64,000 nucleotides of DNA from Janthinobacterium agaricidamnosum (GCF_003667705.1 NZ_CP033019.1:992001-1056000); one strand, 5' to 3'. Shown: positions 50,691 through 60,382, counted from the first letter of the stretch. Numbers and translations are program-made. Notes: generated by a model from the letters alone, not told the origin.

Positions 50691-51295
50691 TTGAACTTGT
50701 CCGCCGCGCTGCCGATGGCGCCGCTGATGCTGCCGCCGATCTTGTCTTTCATCTCGCTGACCACGCCACCGTATTTCGACGTGATGCCGCCGACGACATT
50801 GCCGACCACGCTGCCCACGGCATTCCTGGCCGCGCCGGCGATGCTGCTGGTCATGCCGTCGATGCTGAGCATGTTTTTCAGGTCGCCGATGTCGCCCAGG
50901 CCAAGCATGGCCAGCACGCCGTCGTCGTCGCGCTTGAGCGCAATGGAGAACTCAACGCGGCGCGCGCCACCGCTGCCGTCGAGGACGCTGCGGCCCTCGG
51001 TCATGCTGGTGATGCGATACGAGCCGAGAATGCGGCCCGTGCCCTGGATCAGAATCCACGATTTACCCGTGTCGGCCATCATGCGCAGCGCATCGAGCGA
51101 ATACAGGGAGCCGGTCAGTTCCGGCGCCACCCAGCCCGACAGGGTGATGGTGTCGTCACCTGGCCCCACGTACTGGTGCGCGTCGCGCAGGCCCACGCGC
51201 GCCGTGCTGGCGTGCTTCCATTCCGTTTGCCGCTGCAGCTCGTGATAGGCCAGCGTCGGCAGGCTGAACACGAACATTCCTAAAATCATCATCAT
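50687..51295 (-). CDS. U: Phage tail protein U
   Basis: 202 residues from three consecutive ATG codons (MMMILGMFVFSLPTLAYHEL). P2 gpU pattern through WVAPELTGSLYSLDALRMMA and VEFSIALKR; the Gly/Ser-rich tail beyond ~150 (GMTSSIAGAARNAVGSVVGN) is an extension. Tail terminator/tip-side protein. Confidence 0.88.
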   Translation of the reverse strand: MMMILGMFVFSLPTLAYHELQRQTEWKHASTARVGLRDAHQYVGPGDDTITLSGWVAPELTGSLYSLDALRMMADTGKSWILIQGTGRILGSYRITSMTEGRSVLDGSGGARRVEFSIALKRDDDGVLAMLGLGDIGDLKNMLSIDGMTSSIAGAARNAVGSVVGNVVGGITSKYGGVVSEMKDKIGGSISGAIGSAADKFK

Positions 51296-51309
51296 GGTGT
51301 GCTTCTTTC

Positions 51310-54213
51310 TTAATCGTGGTCGCGCAAGGACGAGCGGATGCGCGCCGCCTTTTCGCGGTCGCGCTGATCGAGCGCCACGCTCACCGCGCGCGCAATGGCC
51401 TGGGGATCGGTGCCGGCCTGCACGTTGAAAGTGATTTCGATCTTGTCGCCCTGGATGGTCATGCCGGCGCCGAACCCGCCTTGTGCCAGCGGCGCGCGCG
51501 TGTCGAAGGCGCTGGCGGGCAGGGCGGTTGCCGCGCCGATGGCAATGCCGGCACCCAGTTGCGTCAGGCGCTGCGCCAGGCCCGAAACCTTGGCAATCGG
51601 CGCGCCCTCGCTGCGGTCCAGGCCCACGGCCAGGCCCTGCATGGTGTAGTCGCCGAGCTGGGCAAACACGCGGCTCGGGCTGTGGATGCCCAGCTTTTCC
51701 TTGAACCAGGCAATGGTGCTGGAACCGGCATTGCTGATGGCGTCCTTGACGGCGCCCATGGAACCCGTGATGCCGTTGACCAGGCCGCGCAGGATGTTGG
51801 CGCCGAATTCGGTGAACTGGGCCGGCAGCTTGATGCCGAACCAGCTCATGACGCCCGCGAACGCCTGGTAAAACACGCCGACCGGTGACCAGTTGATAAT
51901 CAGGGCGCTGATACCCGTCAGGCCACCGGCACACGTCGCCTTGAGCTGCGACCACACGCCGACAAAGAACGTCTTGACCGGCTCCCAGCATTGATAGATG
52001 ACGTTCAAACTGCTGGTGATGCCGCTGGCCATGCTGCGCAGCAGGCCGCTGCCGAAGTCGCTGAACCTGGCCGGCAGCGCAATGCCGAACCAGCCCAGCA
52101 CGCCCGCGAAGGCGCGATAGAACAGGCCCAGCGGCGACCAGTCTGCGATCAGGTTATTGATGCCGACGAAGCCGCCGGCAAACGCCGCCTTGACGTCTGA
52201 CCACAGGCCGCCAAAGAAAGCCTTGATCGGCTCCCAGTATTTGTAGATCAGGAAGGCGGCGCCGGCGATGACCGTGATGGCGATGCCAATCGGGGTCAGC
52301 GTCAGGACACGGCCCAGCCACAGTACGGCGCGGCCCGCCCACATGAAGGCGCCGCCCAGGCCGCGCAGGATGGGCGTGAGCACGCCGCCCGTCACGCCCA
52401 TTTTGGCAAACATGACATGCAGCATGGCATACGGGCCGATCATGGCGGCAATGCCCAGCATCAGCGGCCCCAGCACCAGCAGCAGGCCGGCCAGTACGGC
52501 AAAGGCGGTAATCATGACCTTGGCCACGGTCGGGTTGCGTTCCATGAAGCCGTTCAGGCGCGTGACGGCGGAAATCGCCATTTCCAGCCCCTGCGCGTAC
52601 AGCGGCAGGATTTTTTCGCCCATAGTCAGTTTCAAGTTGGCCAGCTTGGACTGCGCTTCCAGTTCCTTGCCGGCGGCCGAGTTGCGGCCCAGCTTGTCCA
52701 GCTGATCGATGTTCGCCGCGCCACGGTTCAGCTTTTCATTCTTGTGGATCTGCACGCGCTGCAAATACATTTGCGAATGCAAGTTCGACGCGGTGCGGTT
52801 GGAAAAGATGCTACCGATGGCATCGAGCACTTGTTTCTTTTCCGTGATGCCCTTCTTGGCCAATTGCGGCAACAGCACTTTTTCCATCCATTCGAACTGG
52901 TTTTCGCGGAACAGCTCGGAACCCAGCAGCGCACCAGGATCGAGAAAGGAAATTTGCCCGGCCTTGTCGTGCTTGACCTTGCTTTTGTCGCCGATCAGGC
53001 CAAACTCTTCCAGCTTTTTGGCCGAGCGTTTCGTGGTACGGCCCTGGTACAAGTTCTGGTAGGCGCTCATCAGGGACGTGCCGACGCGGTTGCCGCCCAT
53101 TTCCTGCACCAGCGGCTCCATCTGGTAGTAAAACGCATCGTCCTTCAAACCCTTGGCAGCGAGGCCGCCCGTCTTGATCATGTTCAGCCATTCATTCGGC
53201 CCGACGCGCCCGCCTGTGGCGGTAATCACTTTCTGCACGATATTGGCCTGGGCTTCGAACTTTTCCTTGCTCTCCAGGCCGCCGCGCAGTTCGATCACCT
53301 TGAGCATGTCCATGAACTTGCGTTCGTTGTCGGCGCCCTCGGCCTCGCCGAAGAAGGCATGATTGGCAAACTTCATCTTCGCCAAGGTAGGGGCGACCAT
53401 TTCCGCGTGGTGCACGTCGGCAAAGGCGCTCATGCCGTCGCGCATCAACTGCAGGTTGTCGAGCTGGCTGGTGCCGTAGGTCTTCATGTTGCGCGCGAAG
53501 GCGACGGCCTCGGCTGACACTTTATCGCCCAGGCCCAGTGCATTGACCCTGCCCACTTCCGTTTGATAGTGCTTGGCCTCGTTCAGCCCCTTGACGACGG
53601 GCGCGCCGATGACGGCGCCCGTGGCGGTCGCGCCGGCGCCGGCCATGGCCAGGTTGCCCGCCTTGTTGCGCAGCTTGTCGGCATGCTGGGTGGCGTTGGT
53701 GACGCGCTGCTGCTTGTCGGCTGACGCGGCCAGACGCTTTTGTTGCGAAGCCAATTCAACGTTCGTCAACTGGATACTGTTCTTAAGCCATTCCTGGGCC
53801 TTGCCCAGTTGGCGCGTGTCAATGCCGGCTTCCTTGAGGCTGGTACGCAGGACGCGGAATTGCTGGCTTTGTTCGCGGCCTTTCAGCGTCAATGCCTGCG
53901 TGACTTTGACTGCTGCGTTAAATTCGCGCGTCAGGGCGCGCGTGGGCGTCGTGGTCTGCTTCATTTTCGCAGCAAGATCATTCAGTTTGTCTTGCGCTTC
54001 CTTGAGCTTGGTACGCGTCGCATTGATACCGCTATGCAGTTCGCGGAATTTCCCCAGGTTTCTCTGCTGGGTGTTCAGTTCGCGCAAGCGGTCACTGGTG
54101 GCCTTCAACGCTTTGGCCGTATCGCTCGAGCCGCCCATGATTTTTTTCAGCGGGCCGGTAATCTTGTCCAGTGCCGCAAATACCACTTGTAATTTCAGAT
54201 CCCGACCAGCCAT
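51310..54213 (-). CDS. T: Phage tail tape measure protein T
   Basis: 967 residues, longest gene of the tail operon. Starts MAGRDLKLQVVFAALDKITG; long helical/coiled coil ~30-190, membrane segments ~575-680 (ITAFAVLAGLLLVLGPLMLG, IGIAITVIAGAAFLIYKYW), then repeated WSPLG/VFYxAFAGVLxWFGI(A/K)LPA units around 700-820, and the ending HSPSRVFAQLGDYTMQGLAV. Length sets the tail length. Confidence 0.92.
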   Translation of the reverse strand: MAGRDLKLQVVFAALDKITGPLKKIMGGSSDTAKALKATSDRLRELNTQQRNLGKFRELHSGINATRTKLKEAQDKLNDLAAKMKQTTTPTRALTREFNAAVKVTQALTLKGREQSQQFRVLRTSLKEAGIDTRQLGKAQEWLKNSIQLTNVELASQQKRLAASADKQQRVTNATQHADKLRNKAGNLAMAGAGATATGAVIGAPVVKGLNEAKHYQTEVGRVNALGLGDKVSAEAVAFARNMKTYGTSQLDNLQLMRDGMSAFADVHHAEMVAPTLAKMKFANHAFFGEAEGADNERKFMDMLKVIELRGGLESKEKFEAQANIVQKVITATGGRVGPNEWLNMIKTGGLAAKGLKDDAFYYQMEPLVQEMGGNRVGTSLMSAYQNLYQGRTTKRSAKKLEEFGLIGDKSKVKHDKAGQISFLDPGALLGSELFRENQFEWMEKVLLPQLAKKGITEKKQVLDAIGSIFSNRTASNLHSQMYLQRVQIHKNEKLNRGAANIDQLDKLGRNSAAGKELEAQSKLANLKLTMGEKILPLYAQGLEMAISAVTRLNGFMERNPTVAKVMITAFAVLAGLLLVLGPLMLGIAAMIGPYAMLHVMFAKMGVTGGVLTPILRGLGGAFMWAGRAVLWLGRVLTLTPIGIAITVIAGAAFLIYKYWEPIKAFFGGLWSDVKAAFAGGFVGINNLIADWSPLGLFYRAFAGVLGWFGIALPARFSDFGSGLLRSMASGITSSLNVIYQCWEPVKTFFVGVWSQLKATCAGGLTGISALIINWSPVGVFYQAFAGVMSWFGIKLPAQFTEFGANILRGLVNGITGSMGAVKDAISNAGSSTIAWFKEKLGIHSPSRVFAQLGDYTMQGLAVGLDRSEGAPIAKVSGLAQRLTQLGAGIAIGAATALPASAFDTRAPLAQGGFGAGMTIQGDKIEITFNVQAGTDPQAIARAVSVALDQRDREKAARIRSSLRDHD

Positions 54214-54327
54214 CTATTCCGCTCCGCTTCGCTGCCGGGCGCGCTCGCGCCAGGCCATCAGTTCATCAATGGTAAAACCGTCCATCGCTGCCGGCGTCCA
54301 GTGGAAGACGCCGGCAATGTCGGCCAT
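54214..54327 (-). CDS. E' extension of tail assembly protein E (frameshift product)
   Basis: Product MADIAGVFHWTPAAMDGFTI then DELMAWRERARQR: the GpE+E' signature. In-frame reading extends upstream without stop to the slippery site, so it is normally made as an E-E' fusion by -1 frameshift. It also has an internal ATG. Stop lies next to the T start. Confidence 0.82.
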   Translation of the reverse strand: MADIAGVFHWTPAAMDGFTIDELMAWRERARQRSGAE

Positions 54328-54335
54328 GGCGTCCT

Positions 54336-54644
54336 CTACTTCGCCGGGGATACCGAAAGGCGATCTGCTTTGCTCGCCAAAAAACCGGCAACCTCGGCGC
54401 CCACGGCCAGCAGGTCGGCCGGGTCCATGTTGGCGATGTCGTGCGCGGTCAAGGTCGGCTCGGTGATGCGCGGCAGCACGATCTGCAAGGCCGACACGTT
54501 CAGGTTGGCCAGCTCGATCAGGGAAATGCCGCGCAAGGCGCCCGCCTTGGGTTTGCGCACGGTCAGCGAGTTGATGAAGGTATCGCCGCGCTTGATCGGG
54601 TCGTCCAGTTCGATGACGGCGCTGTTTTGGGTATCGTTGTGCAT
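54336..54644 (-). CDS. E: Phage tail assembly chaperone E
   Basis: 102 residues from MHNDTQNSAVIELDDPIKRG. P2 gpE pattern with GDTFINSLTVRKPKAGALRG and LTAHDIANMDPADLLAVGAE. A TTTTTTG heptamer near its end permits the frameshifted E-E' fusion (about 143 residues). Both products assist tape-measure and tail assembly. Confidence 0.88.
   Translation of the reverse strand: MHNDTQNSAVIELDDPIKRGDTFINSLTVRKPKAGALRGISLIELANLNVSALQIVLPRITEPTLTAHDIANMDPADLLAVGAEVAGFLASKADRLSVSPAK
54378..54384 (-). promoter_or_regulatory. Programmed -1 frameshift site TTTTTTG
   Basis: T TTT TTG in the E zero frame, the same heptamer type used by P2. After slipping, the frame continues open for 54 codons through the GpE+E' sequence to the stop at 54214-54216. 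It links E to E'. Confidence 0.8.
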
Positions 54645-54684
54645 GGTGTTGTCCTTGTAGGGTGGTGGTGAATAGAAAAGGGGA

Positions 54685-55194
54685 TTACAGGCCGATGGCC
54701 TTGCGGATGGCCGCATTGGTGTCGCCGCCGCCAAAGTTCTCGGTGCCGCTCATGAAGTCCAGTTCGATGACGGTGGCGCCGTCGATCATCAGCTTGTAAT
54801 AGCTGCAAGCCATGGTGTATTTGTGCGTGGTGTCGTCGCCCATCTTGGCGCCGCCCATGTCGATTTCCTTGTAGCGGCCGCGCACGACGACCTCGACGGC
54901 GGCGACCGTGCCCTCATCGTCTTCCTGATAGGCGCCGGCAAAGCGCAGTTGCACGGCGCCGTGCGTGTGCGCGCCGTACTGTTTCAGGGCTTCGGCGATC
55001 AGGCCGCCGCCGCTCCATTCCAGCGACAGCGCCTCGTTGCCGAAGTCCACGGACACGGGGCCGCTCATGCCGCCGGCGCGGTACTCTTCCATTTTGCGGC
55101 TGAGCTTGGGCAAGGTGACTTCCGGCACCATGCCCATGAAGGAGACGCCGTTCTGGAACAAGTTAAAATTTTTCAGTTTGCGGGGCAGGCCCAT
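54685..55194 (-). CDS. FII: Major tail tube protein FII
   Basis: 169 residues, MGLPRKLKNFNLFQNGVSFM and EVTLPKLSRKMEEYRAGGMS typical of P2 FII. Forms the inner tube of the contractile tail. Follows FI at 68 nt. Confidence 0.93.
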   Translation of the reverse strand: MGLPRKLKNFNLFQNGVSFMGMVPEVTLPKLSRKMEEYRAGGMSGPVSVDFGNEALSLEWSGGGLIAEALKQYGAHTHGAVQLRFAGAYQEDDEGTVAAVEVVVRGRYKEIDMGGAKMGDDTTHKYTMACSYYKLMIDGATVIELDFMSGTENFGGGDTNAAIRKAIGL

Positions 55195-55262
55195 GGTGTT
55201 CTCCAGTTATTCAATGCGCCCGCGCTGGCGCGGGCAGGGTGGTGATGGCGGCGCCAGTACGA

Positions 55263-56438
55263 CTATGCGGCGATGCGCGAGGCGAAGTCGGCCAGGTAGC
55301 GGTCGGTAATGCGTTGCTGGAATTTCAGGTTTTCCAGCGGCGGCACGGGCGTGTAGTCGTAGTCGATGGCCAGCTTGCCGTCTTTCAGCGCCGTCTTGTC
55401 GTTGTATTGCTCGTCATACCAGGCGTGGCCGTCGATGATGTAGCCCTGCAATTTCAGGTCGCGGAACTTGGCGTTGATGCTCTCCAGCAGGTCGCGCACC
55501 AGGGACGGATGCAGGGGCACATCGACATAGGCGAAGTGCGTTTCGGCGATGGTGTCGGCCAGCACCTGGGCCGTGCGCGTGTAGCTTTCGAAATAGAAGA
55601 AGCCGCCCGGCGCCTCGCAGGTGCGCGAACCCCAGAAGCGGTAACCGCCCATGTTAATCAGGGTGGTCACTTCCTTGGCGTTGAGCACGCCGGCATCGGT
55701 GGCCGGGTCTTGCAGGTCGAAAAATACGTCCTTGGTGATGCCGGTCGGGCCGTTGACGACTACGTTGGACAGGGTCTTGTGCCAGCCCGTTTCCTCGTCG
55801 ATCTTGGCGCGCAGACCCATGGCGAAGGCGACAGCCGAGATGCTGGCCTCGGCGTCCGTGGCCGTATCCCAGTTCACAAAATCCGGCCAGATCACCATTA
55901 CTTCGCGCTGGCCGAACTGGCCGCGATAGGTGGTGGCCGCCGTGACGGAGGCGCAGCCATAGGCCGACGCATACACGAAGCCGCGCAGGCGCTGTGCCAC
56001 GCTGACCAGGGCGTTGGTGACGGCCTGGGTATCCAGGCCCGGCGCGCCGAGGATGCGCGGTTTCACGCCCAACTTGCTTTGCGCGGCCAGCAGCGCCTGG
56101 GCGCCCAGGTACTTGCCGTCCGGTGACACGCCGCCCACGGCGTTGGTGGTGGTTTCCGCTTCCGTCTCGCCTTCGGCCACGCGCACCACGACGGTCAAGG
56201 GTTTGGTTTGTGCGGCGATGGCTTCCAGCGCGCGATACAGGGTGCCGGTCTTGCCGGCCTTGCCCATGGCGGCCAGCACGTTGGTGACGAGCACTGGCGT
56301 GTCGAGCGGGAAAACGGCCGGGTCGGCATCGTCGGCCGTGGCGATCAGGCCCAGCACAGCCGTGGACACGGTGCGGATGGGGCGCGAACCCTCGTTGATT
56401 TCAATGACGCGCACGCCATGGTGGTAGTCGGTGGGCAT
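55263..56438 (-). CDS. FI: Tail sheath protein FI
   Basis: 391 residues from MPTDYHHGVRVIEINEGSRP; the long ORF beyond this is a shadow. Sheath pattern STAVLGLIATADDADPAVFP, AYGCASVTAATTYRGQFG, GGYRFWGSRTCE. Contracts to drive the tube through the host envelope. Confidence 0.93.
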   Translation of the reverse strand: MPTDYHHGVRVIEINEGSRPIRTVSTAVLGLIATADDADPAVFPLDTPVLVTNVLAAMGKAGKTGTLYRALEAIAAQTKPLTVVVRVAEGETEAETTTNAVGGVSPDGKYLGAQALLAAQSKLGVKPRILGAPGLDTQAVTNALVSVAQRLRGFVYASAYGCASVTAATTYRGQFGQREVMVIWPDFVNWDTATDAEASISAVAFAMGLRAKIDEETGWHKTLSNVVVNGPTGITKDVFFDLQDPATDAGVLNAKEVTTLINMGGYRFWGSRTCEAPGGFFYFESYTRTAQVLADTIAETHFAYVDVPLHPSLVRDLLESINAKFRDLKLQGYIIDGHAWYDEQYNDKTALKDGKLAIDYDYTPVPPLENLKFQQRITDRYLADFASRIAA

Positions 56439-56475
56439 TGCTGGCTCTCCTGGTAGGTAGTGAATGTCGGGGGTG

Positions 56476-56958
56476 TTACTGGGTGTTGCCTGCATCATCG
56501 AAGGCGCGCCGGGCCTCTTGCGGCAAGGCGTCGGCGATGCGCTGGAATTCGGCGCTGACGGCCGCCTGCAGGGCGTCCACATCCTGTGCGGCGACGACCG
56601 TCGCGCAGATGGTGATGTCGAGCAGGCAGGTGCGCGCCGTGGCGATGGCTTGCGCGATTGCCGCGTCGCCGCTGGCCATGGCGGCAAAGCCGATACCGGC
56701 CAGGCGGTTGAGAATCCCGTCACGGCGCGCGCGAACGGTATCGAGGTAGAAGGCGCACACTTGGCCATAGGGAATGGCAGGGGCCGGCGTGATGCGCAGC
56801 GCCCCTTTGACAAACTTGAACGATCCGCCGGATGCACGGGCGGTATGGGCGGCCAGGTGGTCAGCCTCGGATACCTCAAACACATCGGACGGGATGTCCT
56901 GGTACTCGATGTTGACGGGGTAAAAAAAACCTGTGCTCGGTGAATATCTGACGGCCAT
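56476..56958 (-). CDS. Phage tail fibre assembly-type protein, 160 aa
   Basis: MAVRYSPSTGFFYPVNIEYQ with DIPSDVFEVSEADHLAAHTA resembles the start of tail-fibre chaperones (G/Tfa type), but the rest (DAAIAQAIATARTCLLDITI) is not diagnostic. Two nt downstream of the fibre gene, the position of gene G in P2, so a fibre chaperone is likely. Confidence 0.65.
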   Translation of the reverse strand: MAVRYSPSTGFFYPVNIEYQDIPSDVFEVSEADHLAAHTARASGGSFKFVKGALRITPAPAIPYGQVCAFYLDTVRARRDGILNRLAGIGFAAMASGDAAIAQAIATARTCLLDITICATVVAAQDVDALQAAVSAEFQRIADALPQEARRAFDDAGNTQ

Positions 56959-56960
56959 GA

Positions 56961-58520
56961 TTAGTTTCCAATCGCAAAATAGGATGGGGTGATGCCGCCC
57001 GACAGCGTTGTCCCGTTGTAGGTGAACAGGCGGCAGCCCGTTTTGGTTTGCATGCCGGCATTGATATTGCTGGGCGCACTGGCCCCGGCGCCGGCTTGCC
57101 CGTCATATCCCCCAAAGACGCGAAAACACTTGTTCGGAAACGGAATGGGAAAGATCACATCGGCGTAGCCGGTGGCCTGTGTCGTTGTGCCGGTGCCCCA
57201 CTGGAAAATGAAGTCGCCGGAAATTTGCTTGAAGCCGTTCGAAAACAACATGGCCGCAAAGTCGGCATTGCGCCACAGCTCGGCGGTCGAGTCGATGACT
57301 TGCCAGACGTTTGTCCCGGTCGCCATGAGGGTGAGAAATTGTCCCGCCTTGATCGTGATGCTCGGCACGCTGCCAACATCAAATCCAATGTTCACGCCTG
57401 GCGCGGCAAGGATGGTGCCGCTATTGAAAAGTCCGAAGAACTTGACGCACTTGCCGGAATTGTGGGGAATGCCAAGCGATACTGGGTCAGGAATGGTGAT
57501 GGCCTTGCCCGCAGTCGGGAAGTACAGGGCGCAGCCCATATCCTCGGCGGTGAGCGAACGGCTTTCAGTGACGCCGGCATAGCGCACCATGTTTCCTTGT
57601 GCGCGCTGCACAAAGTCGGCATTGACCAGCTTGCTTGACGCGTCAAACTTCGGCAGTGTCGCCACTTCCTTCATGCTGTATTGCGGATGCGGATCTGCCG
57701 CCGCTGCGTGCTTGGCCAGTTGCTGGTCGCCATAGGCGCGTGCGCTGGTGTCCTGTTGATCGACATAGGCGACCTTGGCCAGCAGCGGGTGCGGGTCAAG
57801 AGCCGCCTGATGCTTGGCCAGTTGCTGGTCGCCATAGGCGCGTGTGCTGGTGTCTTGCTGATCGACATAGGCGACCTTGGCCAGGAGCGGGTGCGGATCG
57901 GCGGCCGCCTGGTGCTTGGCCAGTTGCTGGTCGCCATAGGCGCGTGCGCTGGCGTCCTGCTGATCGACATAAGCGACCTTTGCCAGCAGCGGGTGAGGAT
58001 CAACAGCTGCCAGGTGCTTGGCCAGTTGCGCGTCGCTGTAGGCGCGCACGGTAATGTCTTGATCATCGACATATTTACGGGTGGCCAGGATGACGGACGG
58101 ATCGATTTTCAGCTCGATGGCGGCCGTGCTTGCGACGATCAGCACGATGCGCACCACTTGCGTGCGCCCGCTACCCTCGGCCATCAGGGGCTTGTAGCTG
58201 GGCGGGCAGTTGGCGACCGCACACAGGTCGCCGGCCTCGTCAAAGATGCCGATCTCGCGTATCCACCAGCCGCCCACGTCCTCGGGCAAGACTTGCTCGA
58301 CGATGATCTGGCTGCTGTTGGCCGGGTCGATGGTCAACTGGTTCAGGCCAGCGCGGCGCACTTCGTGGACGAGTGCCTTTTGCGTGCGCACAGGCATGGG
58401 CAGGTTGCCGTTGCCGTCGCCTACGGCAAGATTTTTCAGTTTCAGGGTTTGACCCAGGGCGATGGCGTTGGCCAGCTTGGCCTCGCCCACTTCGGTCAGG
58501 ATGGCAAAGTATGTGCTCAT
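56961..58520 (-). CDS. H: Tail fibre protein H
   Basis: 519 residues from MSTYFAILTEVGEAKLANAI, the conserved baseplate-binding N-terminus (DUF3751-like) of P2 H. The middle has four 34-residue repeats (DPHPLLAKVAYVDQQD and RAYGDQQLAKH), then a receptor-binding tip with PSYFAIGN end. Likely governs host range. Confidence 0.88.
   Translation of the reverse strand: MSTYFAILTEVGEAKLANAIALGQTLKLKNLAVGDGNGNLPMPVRTQKALVHEVRRAGLNQLTIDPANSSQIIVEQVLPEDVGGWWIREIGIFDEAGDLCAVANCPPSYKPLMAEGSGRTQVVRIVLIVASTAAIELKIDPSVILATRKYVDDQDITVRAYSDAQLAKHLAAVDPHPLLAKVAYVDQQDASARAYGDQQLAKHQAAADPHPLLAKVAYVDQQDTSTRAYGDQQLAKHQAALDPHPLLAKVAYVDQQDTSARAYGDQQLAKHAAAADPHPQYSMKEVATLPKFDASSKLVNADFVQRAQGNMVRYAGVTESRSLTAEDMGCALYFPTAGKAITIPDPVSLGIPHNSGKCVKFFGLFNSGTILAAPGVNIGFDVGSVPSITIKAGQFLTLMATGTNVWQVIDSTAELWRNADFAAMLFSNGFKQISGDFIFQWGTGTTTQATGYADVIFPIPFPNKCFRVFGGYDGQAGAGASAPSNINAGMQTKTGCRLFTYNGTTLSGGITPSYFAIGN
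57680..58080. repeat. 102-bp tandem repeats in the tail fibre gene
   Basis: Four units in register; the segment TGCTTGGCC (or near) recurs at 57709, 57811, 57913 and 58015, exactly 102 nt apart. Encodes 34-aa repeats; copy number could vary by recombination. Confidence 0.9.
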
Positions 58521-59137
58521 GGATAGATGGTGAGAGTGTCGATGGTATGGGATGCGCCGCTTTGTAACAGCGTGCCGCGCACTTCGATGGTTTCCGCGAT
58601 CCAGGGATACACGGTCATGCTGTCGCCGTGGTAGGCGCAAGCGCCCGCGTAGACGTTGCCACGGCTTTCCAGATAAATGGCCAGGCCCGTCATGTGACGG
58701 CTGACGGGCTTGGCGTCGGCAATCAGGCGTTCCATTTCCTGAAACATGGCATCTGTGATGCCCGAGTCCAGCACGCCGACATCGAGACGGAAAGTGCCGG
58801 GCACGCCGGGCGGTGAGGTTTGCCACCATTCGGTGATGCGGATCAAATAGCCCAGGGACTCGACCACGCGGCGCACGGCGGCAATCGTGCCCTTGTGCTT
58901 GTGGATGAAGTAGGACGCCTTGATCGTGCCGCGCTTGATCGACTCGGGCCAGGCGTCGTCCCAGCGGTCGACGGAACACGCCCACGCCAGGAATGGGAGC
59001 AAGGCAACGGGGCAGCGGTCGGCATTCCACAGGTCGCGCAGCGGCACGGGCACGTTGACCAGCTCGGCGCAGGCCACGGCAATGGCGCGTTCCAGCGCCG
59101 TGGTATTCGACGGCAGGGTGGGCACAGTCTTATTCAT
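58517..59137 (-). CDS. I: Phage tail protein I (baseplate)
   Basis: 206 residues. P2 gpI pattern: LWNADRCPVALLPFLAWACS, VDRWDDAWPESIKRGTIKAS, RHMTGLAIYLESRGN. Connects baseplate to fibres. Overlaps H by 4 nt and J by 8 nt. Confidence 0.92.
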   Translation of the reverse strand: MNKTVPTLPSNTTALERAIAVACAELVNVPVPLRDLWNADRCPVALLPFLAWACSVDRWDDAWPESIKRGTIKASYFIHKHKGTIAAVRRVVESLGYLIRITEWWQTSPPGVPGTFRLDVGVLDSGITDAMFQEMERLIADAKPVSRHMTGLAIYLESRGNVYAGACAYHGDSMTVYPWIAETIEVRGTLLQSGASHTIDTLTIYP

Positions 59138-60041
59138 CGAGCACCACCACGTTCAAGTTGATGGCGGTGCAGCGTGCGGCCTGGGTGGCGTCCAGCTCGA
59201 TATCGGTGGCCGGGCTGGTCAAGACGACCTTGCGCACGCCCTCGACGTGGACGGCGGCGCTGCAGGCGGAACGGTAGATGCTGTGCCCCAACGGGCGGCG
59301 TGGCTGCGACACGCGCGCGGCGTTGGCTTGCGCGGCGGCTAGCAAAATCGGCACTTCCGGGCCGACGCCGATAAACAAGGTGGCCTCGATCTGGTAATCG
59401 ACGACCTGGGCGGCTTCCACGCTCAAGCGGTCGCCCAGGGGGCGCACGTCCTCGGCGTTGAGCGCGCGCGCCACGGTGGCCAGCAGTGCAGCGTCGGCGA
59501 TGCCGGTGGCGTTGTTGGCCAGCACCGTGACGGTGACGTGCGCCGGCGCCGGGCTGGTGGCGCTTGCGTCTTTGATGCGGCCGTCGCTGCTGCGGGCGTG
59601 GAATTCATAGGAGGCTTTCGGGCCGGCCACGGACAGGCCGTCCGGCGCTTCCTGGATGCGCAGGCGGTAGGCGTCGTTGTCTTCCATGACGGCCGCCACA
59701 GGTGGCAGGGCGTTGGGATTGGCTGGCGTGATGGTCAGGCGCGCCACGTTGACGTTGGCGCCCAGTTGATCGAGGTCGCCATCGAGGGCAAACGCCAGCA
59801 TGACGGCCTTGCCCGCCTCGTTGACGCGGTTGCGCAGGATGGTTTCCTGATATGCGTTTTCTTCCAGCAGCTTGGTGGCCGGTTCCGATTCCAGTTCCAA
59901 CAGGGCCGTGACTGCCGCGCGCTCGGCTTCCGGCAGCAGGCTGACCAGATGCGTCTTGCGGCCGGCTAGGATGGCTTCGAAGTCCAGCACCTCGACTACG
60001 CTTGGCGCGGGCAATTGGGTCAGGTCGATGGGCGTGCTCAT
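59130..60041 (-). CDS. J: Baseplate assembly protein J
   Basis: 303 residues, start MSTPIDLTQLPAPSVVEVLD. Baseplate_J pattern with ANVNVARLTITPANPNALPP and SYEFHARSSDGRIKDASATS. Overlaps W by 4 nt. Edge of the baseplate wedge. Confidence 0.93.
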   Translation of the reverse strand: MSTPIDLTQLPAPSVVEVLDFEAILAGRKTHLVSLLPEAERAAVTALLELESEPATKLLEENAYQETILRNRVNEAGKAVMLAFALDGDLDQLGANVNVARLTITPANPNALPPVAAVMEDNDAYRLRIQEAPDGLSVAGPKASYEFHARSSDGRIKDASATSPAPAHVTVTVLANNATGIADAALLATVARALNAEDVRPLGDRLSVEAAQVVDYQIEATLFIGVGPEVPILLAAAQANAARVSQPRRPLGHSIYRSACSAAVHVEGVRKVVLTSPATDIELDATQAARCTAINLNVVVLDE

Positions 60042-60382
60042 ACGATGCCGCCTTGCTTGACGGGCACGGCCAAGGTGATGCCCTCGCTATTCGCCGTGCC
60101 GTCCAGCAGCAGGGTGATGGCGCCGTCCGTGTCGCGCGTGAGCTGTACGCTGGCGAGCTGCAGGCGCGGCTCCCAGCGGCGCAGGGCAAAGGCGGTGGCG
60201 GCGTAGATGCGCAACTGCGTGGCGCTATTTAAGGGCTGGTCGATCAGCTCGGGCACCTCGGAACCATAGCGGCGGCGCCGGATGCGCGAACCCATGGGCG
60301 TGGTGAGAATGTCGGTCACGGACTGGCGCAGGTGATCCAGGCCCGTCAGGCTGCGCCCGGTGGCGGCGTGCATGCCCATCAT
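60038..60382 (-). CDS. W: Baseplate wedge protein W (gp25-like)
   Basis: 114 residues. GPW/gp25 pattern: LDHLRQSVTDILTTPMGSRI, RRRYGSEVPELIDQPLN, and AATAFALRRWEPRLQL. MMGM gives two alternative ATG starts. Overlaps V by 4 nt. Confidence 0.92.
   Translation of the reverse strand: MMGMHAATGRSLTGLDHLRQSVTDILTTPMGSRIRRRRYGSEVPELIDQPLNSATQLRIYAATAFALRRWEPRLQLASVQLTRDTDGAITLLLDGTANSEGITLAVPVKQGGIV

Noticed and set aside
57680..58080. Regular repeats that could suggest a CRISPR array
   Set aside because: Period is 102 nt, a multiple of three, units are similar throughout, and they lie inside the tail fibre reading frame.
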